64,000 bases of DNA from Pontiellaceae bacterium B12227 (GCA_029432775.1 JAROAZ010000006.1:62001-126000), one strand, 5' to 3'. Shown: positions 50,727-59,109, counted from the stretch's first letter. Notes: a model not told the origin generated them from the letters alone. Numbers and translations: made by a program.

Positions 50727-52013
50727 ATGCTGAAACCATTTGCGGTTCTGATGATTCTTTTCCTCTCGCTCAACTGCCCCGCCAGGGAGATGCGGGAGTG
50801 GCGGTCCAGAGATGGCTCGCAAACGTTGACCGCCCAATATATCGCGATCAGGAATGGCAAAGAGGTCCTGCTGCTTGGCAAAGAAAAGCAACAGGTGAAA
50901 GTGCCCGTCGCAAAACTATCGGCTGAAGATCAGGAATATATCTTCCATGCAGAAAGTCGCAACGTCCTTAACGTTGCAGAGGCGAAGATTCGGGGCCTCG
51001 CCTACAGGCAGGGGGAAATTCTCGGTCCGCTTGAAGCTGAAGACGGATCGAGCTTTTTTCTCTATGTCCCTGAATCATTGGCGAGAGACCGTTTAGTTCC
51101 TTTGATGCTTTTCACGGGTCCAACGGGTGGAAAGATGCGCTATATCAAAGAGCTCATAGCGGGGGCGGAGGTTGCGGGATGGATCGTGGCCGTGGCCGTT
51201 GAATCGAACTATTATAATTCAGTGGATGTGAATAGATCCCTATGTAACAGCATCGTTCAAACCCTGCTGAATACCGCTCCGGTCGATAGGCGGCGGCTCT
51301 ATTTCGGAGGCTTTTCGGCAGGCGCATCCGTGAGTTATTATAGTGGGGCCAAGTGGAAGGCCTGCGGATTGATGCCAATGAGCACCTACATCCCCCCCCG
51401 ACTCGATCCGCCCTCATGTGACACCGTCATTATCACCGGCGGAAGCGATTTCAATCGCTACACAGGAGCATACGCACGGAAGCACATTGGAGAGAGGGCC
51501 GTTCACCGGTTTCATGCCAAGGGACACGAGACACCCCCTCCCTGGATGATGCACGATGCAATGGCGCTGCTGGAGGCCCGATTTCTTGAACGCGATCCAA
51601 CAAACAATGAGCAGGAGCTGAGTCGTTTTCTCTATTCAATGATCAATTGGATTGATGGGTTTAAAGAAAAGCATCCCCACCGCACATACCATTGGGCCTG
51701 CTTTTTGAGAAACACATTTGAGCTTAACCCCCTGCTGCTTACGCAACTGGACCCGCTCGTTGAGGAATTGGATAAAAATGAACTGAACAGACTTTATAAA
51801 AAGGGCCTCGACGATCTTGATGAACTCTCCCGGTCCTATCTCTCAACCATTACCCGGGAATCTAAATTAAATTTTACCGATTCAGCATTAATCGCCGAAT
51901 GCGAACCACTGATGCATACGCATAAAAAAACACCTGTCATCAAAGAGACTCTGGAAGCCTTGTGTAAGCAGACCGATGAGCCGGCCTGCGTGCAGCCGCA
52001 CTGGGAAGAATGA
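50727..52013 (+). CDS. Secreted SHD1 + alpha/beta-hydrolase-like protein
   Basis: 428 residues from ATG 50727, chosen because AGGGAG lies just upstream and a signal peptide follows directly (MLKPFAVLMILFLSLNCPA). SHD1 module at about 22-72 (REWRSRDGSQTLTAQYIAI, then KVPVAKLSAEDQEYI). An alpha/beta-hydrolase-like region (about 95-290) has the nucleophile elbow GGFSAG in LYFGGFSAGASVSYYSGA and a late FHAKGHETPPPW that could supply the catalytic His. Probably an esterase-type enzyme acting in the periplasm; the substrate is unknown. The helical C-terminus has no recognised domain. Confidence 0.75.
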   Translation: MLKPFAVLMILFLSLNCPAREMREWRSRDGSQTLTAQYIAIRNGKEVLLLGKEKQQVKVPVAKLSAEDQEYIFHAESRNVLNVAEAKIRGLAYRQGEILGPLEAEDGSSFFLYVPESLARDRLVPLMLFTGPTGGKMRYIKELIAGAEVAGWIVAVAVESNYYNSVDVNRSLCNSIVQTLLNTAPVDRRRLYFGGFSAGASVSYYSGAKWKACGLMPMSTYIPPRLDPPSCDTVIITGGSDFNRYTGAYARKHIGERAVHRFHAKGHETPPPWMMHDAMALLEARFLERDPTNNEQELSRFLYSMINWIDGFKEKHPHRTYHWACFLRNTFELNPLLLTQLDPLVEELDKNELNRLYKKGLDDLDELSRSYLSTITRESKLNFTDSALIAECEPLMHTHKKTPVIKETLEALCKQTDEPACVQPHWEE

Positions 52014-52183
52014 GCAAAAATATCAGCCTGGAGTTTGCTCCTTAAGCAACCGATCCAACATGCCGCCCGGCGAGACATGCGGAAGCCATAGCTTGTCGGC
52101 GTGTTCAAAAAAAACCGGTTTCGACAACTCCCACAGCACCGGATTTCCCATTCCTCGTAAACCACCGCCAAGAGACTGCACAC

Positions 52184-52264
52184 ACCGCCACGGATATATT
52201 CGGCAACCTTTTTCTCCGCCTCCGGCGAACGAACCAACATCTCATAATAATTGCGGTGCCAAAT
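52184..52264 (-). pseudogene. Remnant of a Y1/REP-associated transposase
   Basis: The minus strand reads IWHRNYYEMLVRSPEAEKKV then AEYIRG, which matches the C-terminal FWQRNYYEHIIR..KIREYI segment of IS200-like Y1 (RAYT) transposases, but flanking sequence changes frame and lacks the catalytic HUH region. The wider 52014-52470 stretch has no intact gene. Confidence 0.7.
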
Positions 52265-52272
52265 GCGGGGAC

Positions 52273-52292
52273 GGGCAACATGCATGTTGCCC
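52273..52292. repeat. Perfect 20-bp palindrome, family E
   Basis: GGGCAACATGCATGTTGCCC, inside the transposase remnant. Related palindromes lie at 52406-52425 (degenerate) and 55661-55680, as expected for REP sequences served by RAYT-type transposases. Confidence 0.75.
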
Positions 52293-52474
52293 CTACGAAT
52301 GCGCCTCAATACCGCCGCCACTCCTCGGAAATGAGTTCCCGAATCAAATGCTATGCAAAAAAACATATCCAAATCCCGATTCTCTTGCTGAGAATCGTGA
52401 CGAACGGTCGACACGCATGTCGCCCATCCACAATTGCACAACATTTTCGGGGACGCTCCATGACATTGGAAATA

Positions 52475-52563
52475 AATGTCGAAATTTAGTTAACCCCCTG
52501 CTTTTCCAAGGGTTGGAAAAGTGACCCTTCCAACCATTGGAACTCCCGGAAATATTTTTCCGG
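52475..52563 (+). promoter_or_regulatory. Candidate upstream activating module of nifE
   Basis: AATGTCGA (52475-52482), strict palindrome TTCCAAGGGTTGGAA (52504-52518), a second strict palindrome TTCCAACCATTGGAA (52528-52542) and CCGGAAATATTTTTCCGG (52546-52563). Order and spacing match the nifH leader: 43.5 bases between the centres of the last and first palindromes in both, and about 112 bases to the -24 box. Confidence 0.6.
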
Positions 52564-52664
52564 CGAAACTCACGCACCCATCGTTACGCCCTGAGCCCCT
52601 TACATTTTATTACCGACTTACAATTAAGGACTTAACACTTTGACACACACTCCCTATTCGCCGA

Positions 52665-52680
52665 TGGCACACCTGATGCA
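52665..52680 (+). promoter_or_regulatory. Sigma-54 promoter of nifE
   Basis: TGGCAC-ACCTG-ATGCA; differs from the nifH promoter by one base across a 26-base block. Thirty bases before the nifE start. Confidence 0.85.
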
Positions 52681-52688
52681 ATAGGGAG

Positions 52689-52703
52689 TTCCAACCATTG
52701 GAA
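52689..52703. repeat. TTCCAANNNTTGGAA palindrome in the nifE leader
   Basis: TTCCAACCATTGGAA between the sigma-54 promoter and ATG 52711, covering the place where a ribosome binding site would be expected; the hairpin could affect translation of nifE. Confidence 0.85.
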
Positions 52704-52710
52704 AACTATA

Positions 52711-54060
52711 ATGAGCGACAAAACAATCAATCTACTCGAAAAGCGGAAGCGCCAGATTCATGAAGGCGGCGAGTTTGTGATGGAAGCGGAAAAGCAGAGC
52801 CTGGCCGGATCAGTCAGTCAGCGCTCCTGCAGTTTCTGCGGTTCGCGGGTGGTGCTCTATCCGATCGCTGACGCGCTGCATGTGGTACATGGCCCGATCG
52901 GCTGCGCGTCCTACACTTGGGACATCCGCGGTTCCCTCTCCTCCGGCCCCGAGCTGCATCGCCTGAGCTTCTCCACCGATATGCAGGAAAAGGATGTCAT
53001 CTACGGCGGCGAAGGCAAACTCTACAACGCCCTCGTTGAACTGATCGAAGAATACAACCCCAACGCGGCCTTCATCTATACCACCTGCATCATCGGCGTC
53101 ATTGGGGACGACGTGCAGGCCGTCTGCAAAAAAGTGCAGAACGAAAAAGGCATCCCCGTCATCGCCGTGGACTCCGAAGGATTCAAGGGATCCAAGAAGG
53201 AAGGATATAAGGCCGCCTGCGATGCCCTCTTTAAAATTGTCGGAACGGACGACGCCACAGAAACCATCCCGAAGTCGATCAACATTCTGGGCGATTTCAA
53301 CATTGCCGGTGAAATCTGGGTGATCAAAGACTACTACGAACGCATGGGCGTTGAAGTGGTCTGCTCCGTATCCGGCGACGGCCGCGTGGAAGACATCCGC
53401 AAAGCGGGCCGGGCCCAGCTCAACATTGTTCAGTGCTCCGGCTCCGTCAGCAACCTGGCCAAGATGCTCGAAACAGAATACGGCACACCGATGATGCGCG
53501 CCTCCTACTTCGGTATCGAGGATATGTCGAAAGCGCTCTACGACGTGGCGGACTTTTTTAATGACGACGAAATGTATGAAGCCGCTGCCCGTGTCATTCA
53601 GGAAGAAGTAACCAAACTGGTGCCCCGGTTGGCACCCTACCGGAAAGACCTTAAGGGGAAAAAGGCCGCGGTGTATACCGGCGGAGCCTTCAAGGTCTTT
53701 TCGCTGGTGCGTTCGCTGAAAACCATAGGGATGGATGTCGTGATTGCCGGCTCCCAGACCGGCTCGGTGGAAGACTATAAAATGCTGATGGAGCTTTGCG
53801 ATCCGGGCACAGTGATCCTTGATGACACCAACCCGCTGGAGCTCGCGAAGTATGTGAAGGAAAAAGATGTCGACCTCTTCATCGGCGGGGTGAAGGAACG
53901 CCCCATTGCCTTTAAGCTCGGTATCGGATTCTGCGATCACAACCACGAACGCAAAGAATGCCTGGCCGGCTTCATCGGCATGCTCAACTTTGCCGCAGAA
54001 GTTCATTCATCGGTCATGAGCCCGGTCTGGCAGTTCGCGCCGCGGAGGGCCAACCGATGA
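52711..54060 (+). CDS. nifE: FeMo-cofactor assembly scaffold NifE
   Basis: 449 residues. NifD-related scaffold subunit that with NifN receives the L-cluster from NifB and completes FeMo-co with Mo and homocitrate. Cluster-ligand cysteines Cys40 (RSCSFCGSR), Cys65 (HGPIGCASY) and Cys126 (TTCIIGVIGDD) match NifE. VDSEGFKGSKKEGYKAACDA is the NifE counterpart of the NifD HHIAN region and lacks the FeMo-co His pair of NifD. The first Shine-Dalgarno-like purines upstream are GGAAAA within the palindrome. Starts the second sigma-54 operon, nifENB. Confidence 0.97.
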   Translation: MSDKTINLLEKRKRQIHEGGEFVMEAEKQSLAGSVSQRSCSFCGSRVVLYPIADALHVVHGPIGCASYTWDIRGSLSSGPELHRLSFSTDMQEKDVIYGGEGKLYNALVELIEEYNPNAAFIYTTCIIGVIGDDVQAVCKKVQNEKGIPVIAVDSEGFKGSKKEGYKAACDALFKIVGTDDATETIPKSINILGDFNIAGEIWVIKDYYERMGVEVVCSVSGDGRVEDIRKAGRAQLNIVQCSGSVSNLAKMLETEYGTPMMRASYFGIEDMSKALYDVADFFNDDEMYEAAARVIQEEVTKLVPRLAPYRKDLKGKKAAVYTGGAFKVFSLVRSLKTIGMDVVIAGSQTGSVEDYKMLMELCDPGTVILDDTNPLELAKYVKEKDVDLFIGGVKERPIAFKLGIGFCDHNHERKECLAGFIGMLNFAAEVHSSVMSPVWQFAPRRANR

Positions 54061-54100
54061 CCTATTCACGTATTTTCATCACGCCCGTTCCTACCGTCAC

Positions 54101-54170
54101 TCTAGACGCAAAGACGCGAAGCCATAATGAAATTAAAAATCTTAGCGCCTCTGCGCCTTTGCGCGAGACC
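54101..54170. repeat. Heptamer inverted repeat, family A variant (ACGCAAAG type)
   Basis: GACGCAAAGACGCGAAG on the left and CGCCTCTGCGCCTTTGCGC on the right around an AT-rich loop, filling the nifE-nifN spacer. Confidence 0.75.
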
Positions 54171-54190
54171 TGCCGTAGAGGAGAAAAGTC

Positions 54191-55657
54191 ATGAGCTGCG
54201 AATGTGGAAAAACCTGCGCGCCGGTCGACAGTCCGGAGAATGCCTGCACATCCGAGGATAAAGCCAAATGCGGATGCGGTCCGTCCAAAGCGGACACTCC
54301 TCCGATCACCGGAAAGAATTTCACGGCCACGCGCAATGCCTGCAAACTGTGCGCCCCTCTTGGAGCGTGTCTTGCGTTCCGCGGAATCGAAGGCTGCCTC
54401 CCCTTCCTCCACGGATCGCAAGGCTGCGCCACTTATATCCGCCGCTACATGATCAGCCACTTCCGCGAACCGATGGATATCGCCTCCTCCAACTTTGGTG
54501 AAGAGAGTGTGGTATTCGGCGGACGGGGTAACCTGAACGAAGGACTGAAACACGTCATCGAAGGCTATAAACCCGAAGTGATCGGCATTGCCACCACCTG
54601 CCTGGCCGAAACCATCGGCGACGATGTCGGCATGTATGTGAAGGATTTCATCAAGGGGAATAAAGACACCATTTCCATGCCGCACCTGCTGCATGTTTCC
54701 ACACCGAGCTATGCCGGCAGCCATGCCGACGGCTACCAGTGGGCCGTGCGCGCCATTGTGGATCAGCTGGCGGTAGACGGACCCAACGAAAAATTTATCG
54801 GGATATTCCCCGGCATGGTTTCCCCCGCCGATCTGCGGCACCTGCGCGATATCCTGTCCGACTTCGGCATGCCCTTTTCCATCGTCCCCGACTATTCCGA
54901 CCCGCTGGATGGTCCGGTCTGGGGCGAGTATCATAAGATCCCGGCGGGCGGAACCCCCGTCAGCGAAATCAGCAAGCTGGGTCGCGCATCGGCCGTCATC
55001 GAACTGGCTTCCACCATCTCCGAAAAACAGTCGGCGGCCACACTGCTGGACGAGCGTTTTTCCACCGCGGCCTTCCGCGTCGGTCTGCCCATCGGCATCC
55101 GGCAGTCGGATGCATTTTTCAAAGTCCTCGAACAGATCACGGGCGAGTCGATTCCGGATCATCACGAAAGCGAACGGGGCCGATTGATTGATGCCTACGT
55201 CGACGGTCATAAATATACCTTCGGTAAAAAAGTCGTGATCTACGGCGAAGAAGATTATGTCGTCGGCCTCACCGCTTTCTGTGCAGAAATCGGCCTCAAG
55301 CCCGTGCTCTGCGCCTCCGGCGGAAAAAGCGGCCGGCTCAAGTCCTGCATCCAGGACGCCGCGCCGGAACTCGATCCGGAAACAGAAATCCTCGAAGGCA
55401 TCGACTTCGCCGAAATCGAAGAAGCCGTAACCCATTTGAAACCTGACCTTCTCATAGGCAACAGCAAGGGTTTCTCCCTCAGCCGCAAAACCGGCACCCC
55501 GCTGATCCGCGTCGGATTCCCTATCCACGACCGGGTCAGCGGGTCTCGCACCCTCCATCTGGGATACAAGGGTGCGCAGCGGCTTTTTGATACCATCGTC
55601 GATAAATTAATGGAACTTAAACAAGACAGCAACGACATCGGATATACCTACATTTAG
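54191..55657 (+). CDS. nifN: FeMo-cofactor assembly scaffold NifN with Cys-rich N-terminal extension
   Basis: 488 residues. NifK-related: KLCAPLGACLAFRGIEGCLP, then FLHGSQGCATYIRR (Cys79) and TTCLAETIGDD, with the later STPSYAGSHADGY. Pairs with NifE. An unusual N-terminal extension of about 40 residues carries six cysteines (Cys3, 5, 9, 19, 27, 29: CECGKTC and CGCG motifs), which could bind a metal or Fe-S cluster. GGAG precedes the ATG. Confidence 0.95.
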   Translation: MSCECGKTCAPVDSPENACTSEDKAKCGCGPSKADTPPITGKNFTATRNACKLCAPLGACLAFRGIEGCLPFLHGSQGCATYIRRYMISHFREPMDIASSNFGEESVVFGGRGNLNEGLKHVIEGYKPEVIGIATTCLAETIGDDVGMYVKDFIKGNKDTISMPHLLHVSTPSYAGSHADGYQWAVRAIVDQLAVDGPNEKFIGIFPGMVSPADLRHLRDILSDFGMPFSIVPDYSDPLDGPVWGEYHKIPAGGTPVSEISKLGRASAVIELASTISEKQSAATLLDERFSTAAFRVGLPIGIRQSDAFFKVLEQITGESIPDHHESERGRLIDAYVDGHKYTFGKKVVIYGEEDYVVGLTAFCAEIGLKPVLCASGGKSGRLKSCIQDAAPELDPETEILEGIDFAEIEEAVTHLKPDLLIGNSKGFSLSRKTGTPLIRVGFPIHDRVSGSRTLHLGYKGAQRLFDTIVDKLMELKQDSNDIGYTYI

Positions 55658-55660
55658 TAC

Positions 55661-55680
55661 GGGCGACATACATGTCGCCC
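55661..55680. repeat. REP-like palindrome, family E, before nifB
   Basis: GGGCGACAT-AC-ATGTCGCCC, directly after nifN and 15 bases before the nifB start. Confidence 0.7.
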
Positions 55681-55695
55681 CAACGGAGAAAACCC

Positions 55696-56955
55696 ATGGC
55701 CCTCGACTTCACCAAACACCCCTGCTTCAACCCCGACGTAAAAGGCAAGTTCGGCCGCGTGCATTTGCCCGTTGCCCCGAAGTGCAATATTCAGTGCGGC
55801 TACTGCAACCGCAAGTATGACTGCGTGAATGAAAGCCGTCCCGGCGTTACATCCAACGTGCTGTCCCCGGGCCAGGCCCTCTATTACGTGAACGATCTGG
55901 TTGAGTCCGGCAAACCGATTTCGGTGGTCGGCATTGCAGGACCCGGCGATCCCTTTGCCAACCCCGAAGCGACCATGGAAACGCTGCGGCTCATTCGCAA
56001 ACGCCATCCCGACATGCTGCTGTGTGTCTCTACGAACGGGCTCGGCGTCGGACCCTATATTGCCGAACTGGCGGAGCTGGAAGTCAGCCACATCACCATC
56101 ACCATGAATGCCATCGATCCGGAAATCGGCGCACAGATTTACAGCTGGGTGCGCGCCAGTAAAAAACCGATGAGAGGCAGGGAAGCAGCCGAATTGTTGC
56201 TGTCCCGTCAGATTCAGGCGATGAAAACGATCAAAGCCCACAGTCTCACGCTGAAGGTTAATACCATTCTGATTCCCGGCGTGAACGACGAGCATCTGGA
56301 CGAAGTCGCCTCATTCGCCAAGGCACAGGGCGCTGATCTGCACAACATCATACCGCTCTGTCCGGTGGAAGGCACGATGTTCGAAGATTTCGAGGAACCG
56401 ACTCCCGCACAGATCCATGCCGCCCGCGACATCGCCGGAAAGTATATGCCGCAGATGACACACTGTCAGCGCTGCCGGGCCGACGCCTGCGGCCTGCTGG
56501 CCGAAGGCACCACGCAGGACACACTCAACAAACTGGAAGCTGCCGCCAACGCGCCGGTCAACCCGGATGAAGATCGGCCGCACGTTGCCGTTGCCACTCG
56601 CGAGGGCGTGCTGGTGAGCCAGCATCTGGGAGAAGCCACCAATGTCCATATCTTCGAACAGAATAATGAGTTCATCCAGCCATTGGAAATCCGCACCCTG
56701 CCCTCTAAAGGCGGCGGGGATGAACGCTGGGCGGAAGTGGGTGCCACGCTGAAAGACTGCCGGGCCGTACTGGTTTCGGGCATCGGCCCCAAGCCGACCC
56801 GGGTGCTGCGCGACTCCGGCATTAAAGTGATCGTAATGGAAGGCCTGATTGAAGAAGCCCTCGAGCGCATCTATGCCGGCGAAGAAATCCGCGCCCCTAT
56901 CCGCCCCACCAAGTGCGGCGAAAAATGCGCCGGCGACGGCGGGGGATGCGGGTAA
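55696..56955 (+). CDS. nifB: FeMo-cofactor biosynthesis radical SAM protein NifB with NifX-like C-terminal domain
   Basis: 419 residues from ATG 55696, where GGAG precedes and MALDFTKHPCFN matches NifB starts. Radical SAM motif C-x3-C-x2-C (Cys30, Cys34, Cys37 in KCNIQCGYC) after HPCFN, then GIAGPGDPFAN; the HCQRCRADACG region holds further cluster ligands. It fuses two [4Fe-4S] clusters with a carbide to give the NifB-co precursor passed to NifEN. A NifX/NafY-like domain (about 300-405; ATREGVLVSQHLGEATNVHI) is fused, as in many species. The very end is Cys/Gly-rich (CGEKCAGDGGGCG). A palindrome variant (ATCCAGCCATTGGAA, 56674) encodes IQPLE. Confidence 0.97.
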   Translation: MALDFTKHPCFNPDVKGKFGRVHLPVAPKCNIQCGYCNRKYDCVNESRPGVTSNVLSPGQALYYVNDLVESGKPISVVGIAGPGDPFANPEATMETLRLIRKRHPDMLLCVSTNGLGVGPYIAELAELEVSHITITMNAIDPEIGAQIYSWVRASKKPMRGREAAELLLSRQIQAMKTIKAHSLTLKVNTILIPGVNDEHLDEVASFAKAQGADLHNIIPLCPVEGTMFEDFEEPTPAQIHAARDIAGKYMPQMTHCQRCRADACGLLAEGTTQDTLNKLEAAANAPVNPDEDRPHVAVATREGVLVSQHLGEATNVHIFEQNNEFIQPLEIRTLPSKGGGDERWAEVGATLKDCRAVLVSGIGPKPTRVLRDSGIKVIVMEGLIEEALERIYAGEEIRAPIRPTKCGEKCAGDGGGCG

Positions 56956-56966
56956 AAAAAAATCTC

Positions 56967-57036
56967 CCTCGCAGAGACGCAGAGATCGCAGAGTTTCAAA
57001 TTGCTCCTTCTCTGCGTACTCCGCGCCTCTGCGAGG
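56967..57036. repeat. Heptamer inverted repeat, family A (CGCAGAGA type)
   Basis: CCTCGCAGAGACGCAGAGAT-type left arm and CTCTGCGTACTCCGCGCCTC-type right arm fill the nifB-ferredoxin spacer. Confidence 0.82.
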
Positions 57037-57078
57037 AATAAACATATATTTGATTAGTAACTAACCAGGGGAAATATT

Positions 57079-57387
57079 ATGCCAATAGCAAAACCGGAAA
57101 TGCACTTTTTCATCTGCAACTCATACCGCGTCAGCGGTCAGGCACAGGGTGCCTGCAACAGCAAAGAGGCGGGCGATCTGCTGGCCTATCTTGAAACCGA
57201 AATTCTCGATCGCGGCATGGACGCCCAGGTATCCGGTTGCGGCTGCCTGAAGGTCTGCACCGAAGGTCCCGTGATGGTGGTGTATCCGGAAGGAAAATGG
57301 TTCGGGCAAGTCGACGAAGAGAAAATGGATGCCATTCTCGATGCTATAGAAGACGACGAAGATACGAGTGAACTCGAAATTGCCTGA
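57079..57387 (+). CDS. Thioredoxin-like [2Fe-2S] ferredoxin, nif-associated
   Basis: 102 residues. Thioredoxin-fold ferredoxin: HFFICNSYRVSGQAQGACNS gives the first two cysteines (Cys13, Cys26) and SGCGCLKVCTEGPVMVVYPE the second pair region (Cys54, 56, 60). YPEGKWFGQVDEEKMDAILD is the family's Y-P-x-G-x-W/Y-Y motif. Such Shethna-type proteins sit in nif clusters and in Azotobacter one of them protects nitrogenase from oxygen. The acidic tail overlaps the DUF2292 start by 20 bases. Confidence 0.92.
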   Translation: MPIAKPEMHFFICNSYRVSGQAQGACNSKEAGDLLAYLETEILDRGMDAQVSGCGCLKVCTEGPVMVVYPEGKWFGQVDEEKMDAILDAIEDDEDTSELEIA

Positions 57388-57553
57388 TGGCAATCACACG
57401 CTTAACAGCGGCTCATACTGCAATACGCAGGATGGCCGCTGGATTATATCCGTAAAGAACTATGTAAAGAGTCTGGAGTTTGGCGAGGTCATCCTCACCG
57501 CCCATAACGGCCATGTGGTTCAGCTTGAGAAAACGGAAAAGGTACAGTTTTAA
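57368..57553 (+). CDS. DUF2292 (YezD-like) small protein
   Basis: 61 residues from a GTG start inside the ferredoxin gene. The C-terminal part VKNYVKSLEFGEVILTAHNG then HVVQLEKTEKVQF matches the DUF2292 pattern (I-x2-L-x-F/Y-G-x-V-x-I-x2-H-x-G-x-V-x-Q-I-E-x-x-E-K-x-R/Q-F). These small proteins are often next to sulfur, molybdate or nitrogen-fixation genes; function unknown. Lies one base before the trmO-like start, so the three genes are probably translated together. Confidence 0.75.
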   Translation: MNSKLPDGNHTLNSGSYCNTQDGRWIISVKNYVKSLEFGEVILTAHNGHVVQLEKTEKVQF

Positions 57554-57554
57554 A

Positions 57555-58073
57555 ATGAATCCCGAAACAGTAGAGCTGAATCTAATCGGCACCATCCGCA
57601 CGCCCCACATAACGGCAGACAACATTCCGGTACAACCGGTGGGGAGCAGCGACGAGGGCATTGCTGAACTCTATCCGCAATTCGCCGAAGGTCTGGTGGA
57701 TGTCGACGGGTTTTCACATGTCATGCTCCTCTTCCACCTGCATGAAATGAAGAAGGATTATAAGCTGACGATCACCCCGTTTATGGATAAACAAGAGCAC
57801 GGAGTTTTCGCCACGCGCTCACCGGCCCGCCCGGCCGCCATTGGACTTTCGACCGTTAAAGTCAAAAGAATTGAAGGCAACCGACTGTACTTCGAAGGGG
57901 CTGACATGCTCGACGGCTCACCGCTGATCGATATCAAACCGTTCTTCCGGAATGTGGATAACCGCCCCGAAGCCGTAAGCGGATGGCTCGAAAACAAAGA
58001 GGCGGACATTGCATCAAAGCACCGTTCCGACGACCGCTTCATGGAGCGCAAAGCCATCCACAAAATGGATTGA
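57555..58073 (+). CDS. TrmO/TsaA-family tRNA methyltransferase-like protein
   Basis: 172 residues from ATG 57555. Beta-barrel TsaA/VirR fold: LIGTIRTPH at the start, YPQFAEGLVDVDGFSHVMLL, then HGVFATRSPARPAAIGLSTV and DGSPLIDIKPF, the TrmO signature. E. coli TrmO N6-methylates t6A37 of tRNA-Thr; members inside nif and Mo clusters may have another SAM-dependent role. Its place next to nifB and the ferredoxin, as in other anaerobes, suggests a nif-linked function. Confidence 0.88.
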   Translation: MNPETVELNLIGTIRTPHITADNIPVQPVGSSDEGIAELYPQFAEGLVDVDGFSHVMLLFHLHEMKKDYKLTITPFMDKQEHGVFATRSPARPAAIGLSTVKVKRIEGNRLYFEGADMLDGSPLIDIKPFFRNVDNRPEAVSGWLENKEADIASKHRSDDRFMERKAIHKMD

Positions 58074-58255
58074 TTCTTGTAAACAAACCCTGCCTACCTG
58101 ATCACCGGCAGCCTCAAATGCGCTCCGTTTAAAAAGTTCTCACTCTGCACCTACATCATACGTGATCTCGTGAAAAACAGATCGGGGAACAAGTGGAACG
58201 AGCGATACCACTACGGCCTGACCGGTTGCCTGAGTTTCTGACCGAAAAGTTACGA

Positions 58256-58271
58256 TGGCATATTCTGTGCA
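58256..58271 (+). promoter_or_regulatory. Sigma-54 promoter of modABC-nifV
   Basis: TGGCAT-ATTCT-GTGCA fits the -24/-12 pattern with one change in each box. About 100 bases before modA. The rest of the 58074-58371 spacer shows no gene. Confidence 0.6.
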
Positions 58272-58371
58272 AAAAGGATGTTTGCGTTTATTCAGCGACT
58301 CATGAAATCAGTGCCAACATCAATAAATACAGCCCTTTTAAATACATAAAGCCCTTTATAGGAGTACAAAC

Positions 58372-59100
58372 ATGAAAATAGCCGCAACAATTTTGTCTGT
58401 CCTGTTCATTGCTCTTCAGGTGCAGGCCGGCCTGACCGTCTTTGCAGCGGCCAGCACCACCGACGTGATGAAACAGCTCGCTGCCGCCTTTGAAGCAAAC
58501 GGCGGCGAAAAACCACGGTTCAACTTTGCCTCTTCCGGCACGCTGGCCCGGCAGATTGATGCCGGCGCCCCCGCCGGGCTCTTCCTTTCGGCCAACGTAA
58601 AGTGGATGGATTATGTGGAGCAGAAACAGCTGCTGCTGCCGGACAGCCGCCGCAACGTGGCGCAAAACGCACTGGTGCTGATTGCCCCCAAGGGAAGCGC
58701 AATAACCTTTGAAGGATTTCCCGGCAACCTGTCCGGGCGCCTCGCCATCGGCGACCCGAAAAGCGTCCCCGCCGGTGCCTATGCCTTCGCTTCGTTAACC
58801 GCACTGAACATGCTCGATGCGGCAAAATCGAAACTGGTGATGAGTAAAGATGTCCGCACTGTTCTGATGTACACCGAACGGGGCGAAGTTGATGCCGGAA
58901 TCGTCTATTCCACCGATGCCGCCCGATCCGGCAAAGTCATTGAGCTTGGATCCTTTCCTGTCGATTCCCACCCAGCCATCGTCTACCCGGCGGCCTGCCT
59001 GAAAAACAGTTCCGCTTCGGCGCACGATTTTCTTGATTTCATCACCAGTGCCGCCGGTCGGAAAATCTGGACGAAACACGGATTTAAACCCGCAGGATAG
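58372..59100 (+). CDS. modA: Molybdate ABC transporter substrate-binding protein
   Basis: 242 residues. Signal peptide about 1-19 (LFIALQVQAG). Opens LTVFAAASTTDVMKQLAAAF with FNFASSGTLARQIDAGAPAG, the ModA motifs whose Ser/Ala residues bind molybdate; AIGDPKSVPAGAYA and GEVDAGIVYSTDA follow. Delivers molybdate to ModBC; Mo is needed for FeMo-co. Preceded by a sigma-54-like promoter, linking uptake to nitrogen fixation. Confidence 0.96.
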   Translation: MKIAATILSVLFIALQVQAGLTVFAAASTTDVMKQLAAAFEANGGEKPRFNFASSGTLARQIDAGAPAGLFLSANVKWMDYVEQKQLLLPDSRRNVAQNALVLIAPKGSAITFEGFPGNLSGRLAIGDPKSVPAGAYAFASLTALNMLDAAKSKLVMSKDVRTVLMYTERGEVDAGIVYSTDAARSGKVIELGSFPVDSHPAIVYPAACLKNSSASAHDFLDFITSAAGRKIWTKHGFKPAG

Positions 59101-59109
59101 GACCATCGC

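Noticed and set aside
51836-52444. A 202-residue minus-strand frame taken as an intact gene.
   Set aside because: Only a 28-residue stretch resembles a Y1 transposase; the rest changes frame and overlaps the end of the SHD1-hydrolase gene.
58193-58375. Plus-strand 60-residue frame upstream of modA.
   Set aside because: It runs through the sigma-54 promoter and past the modA start, has no ribosome site and no recognisable protein features.
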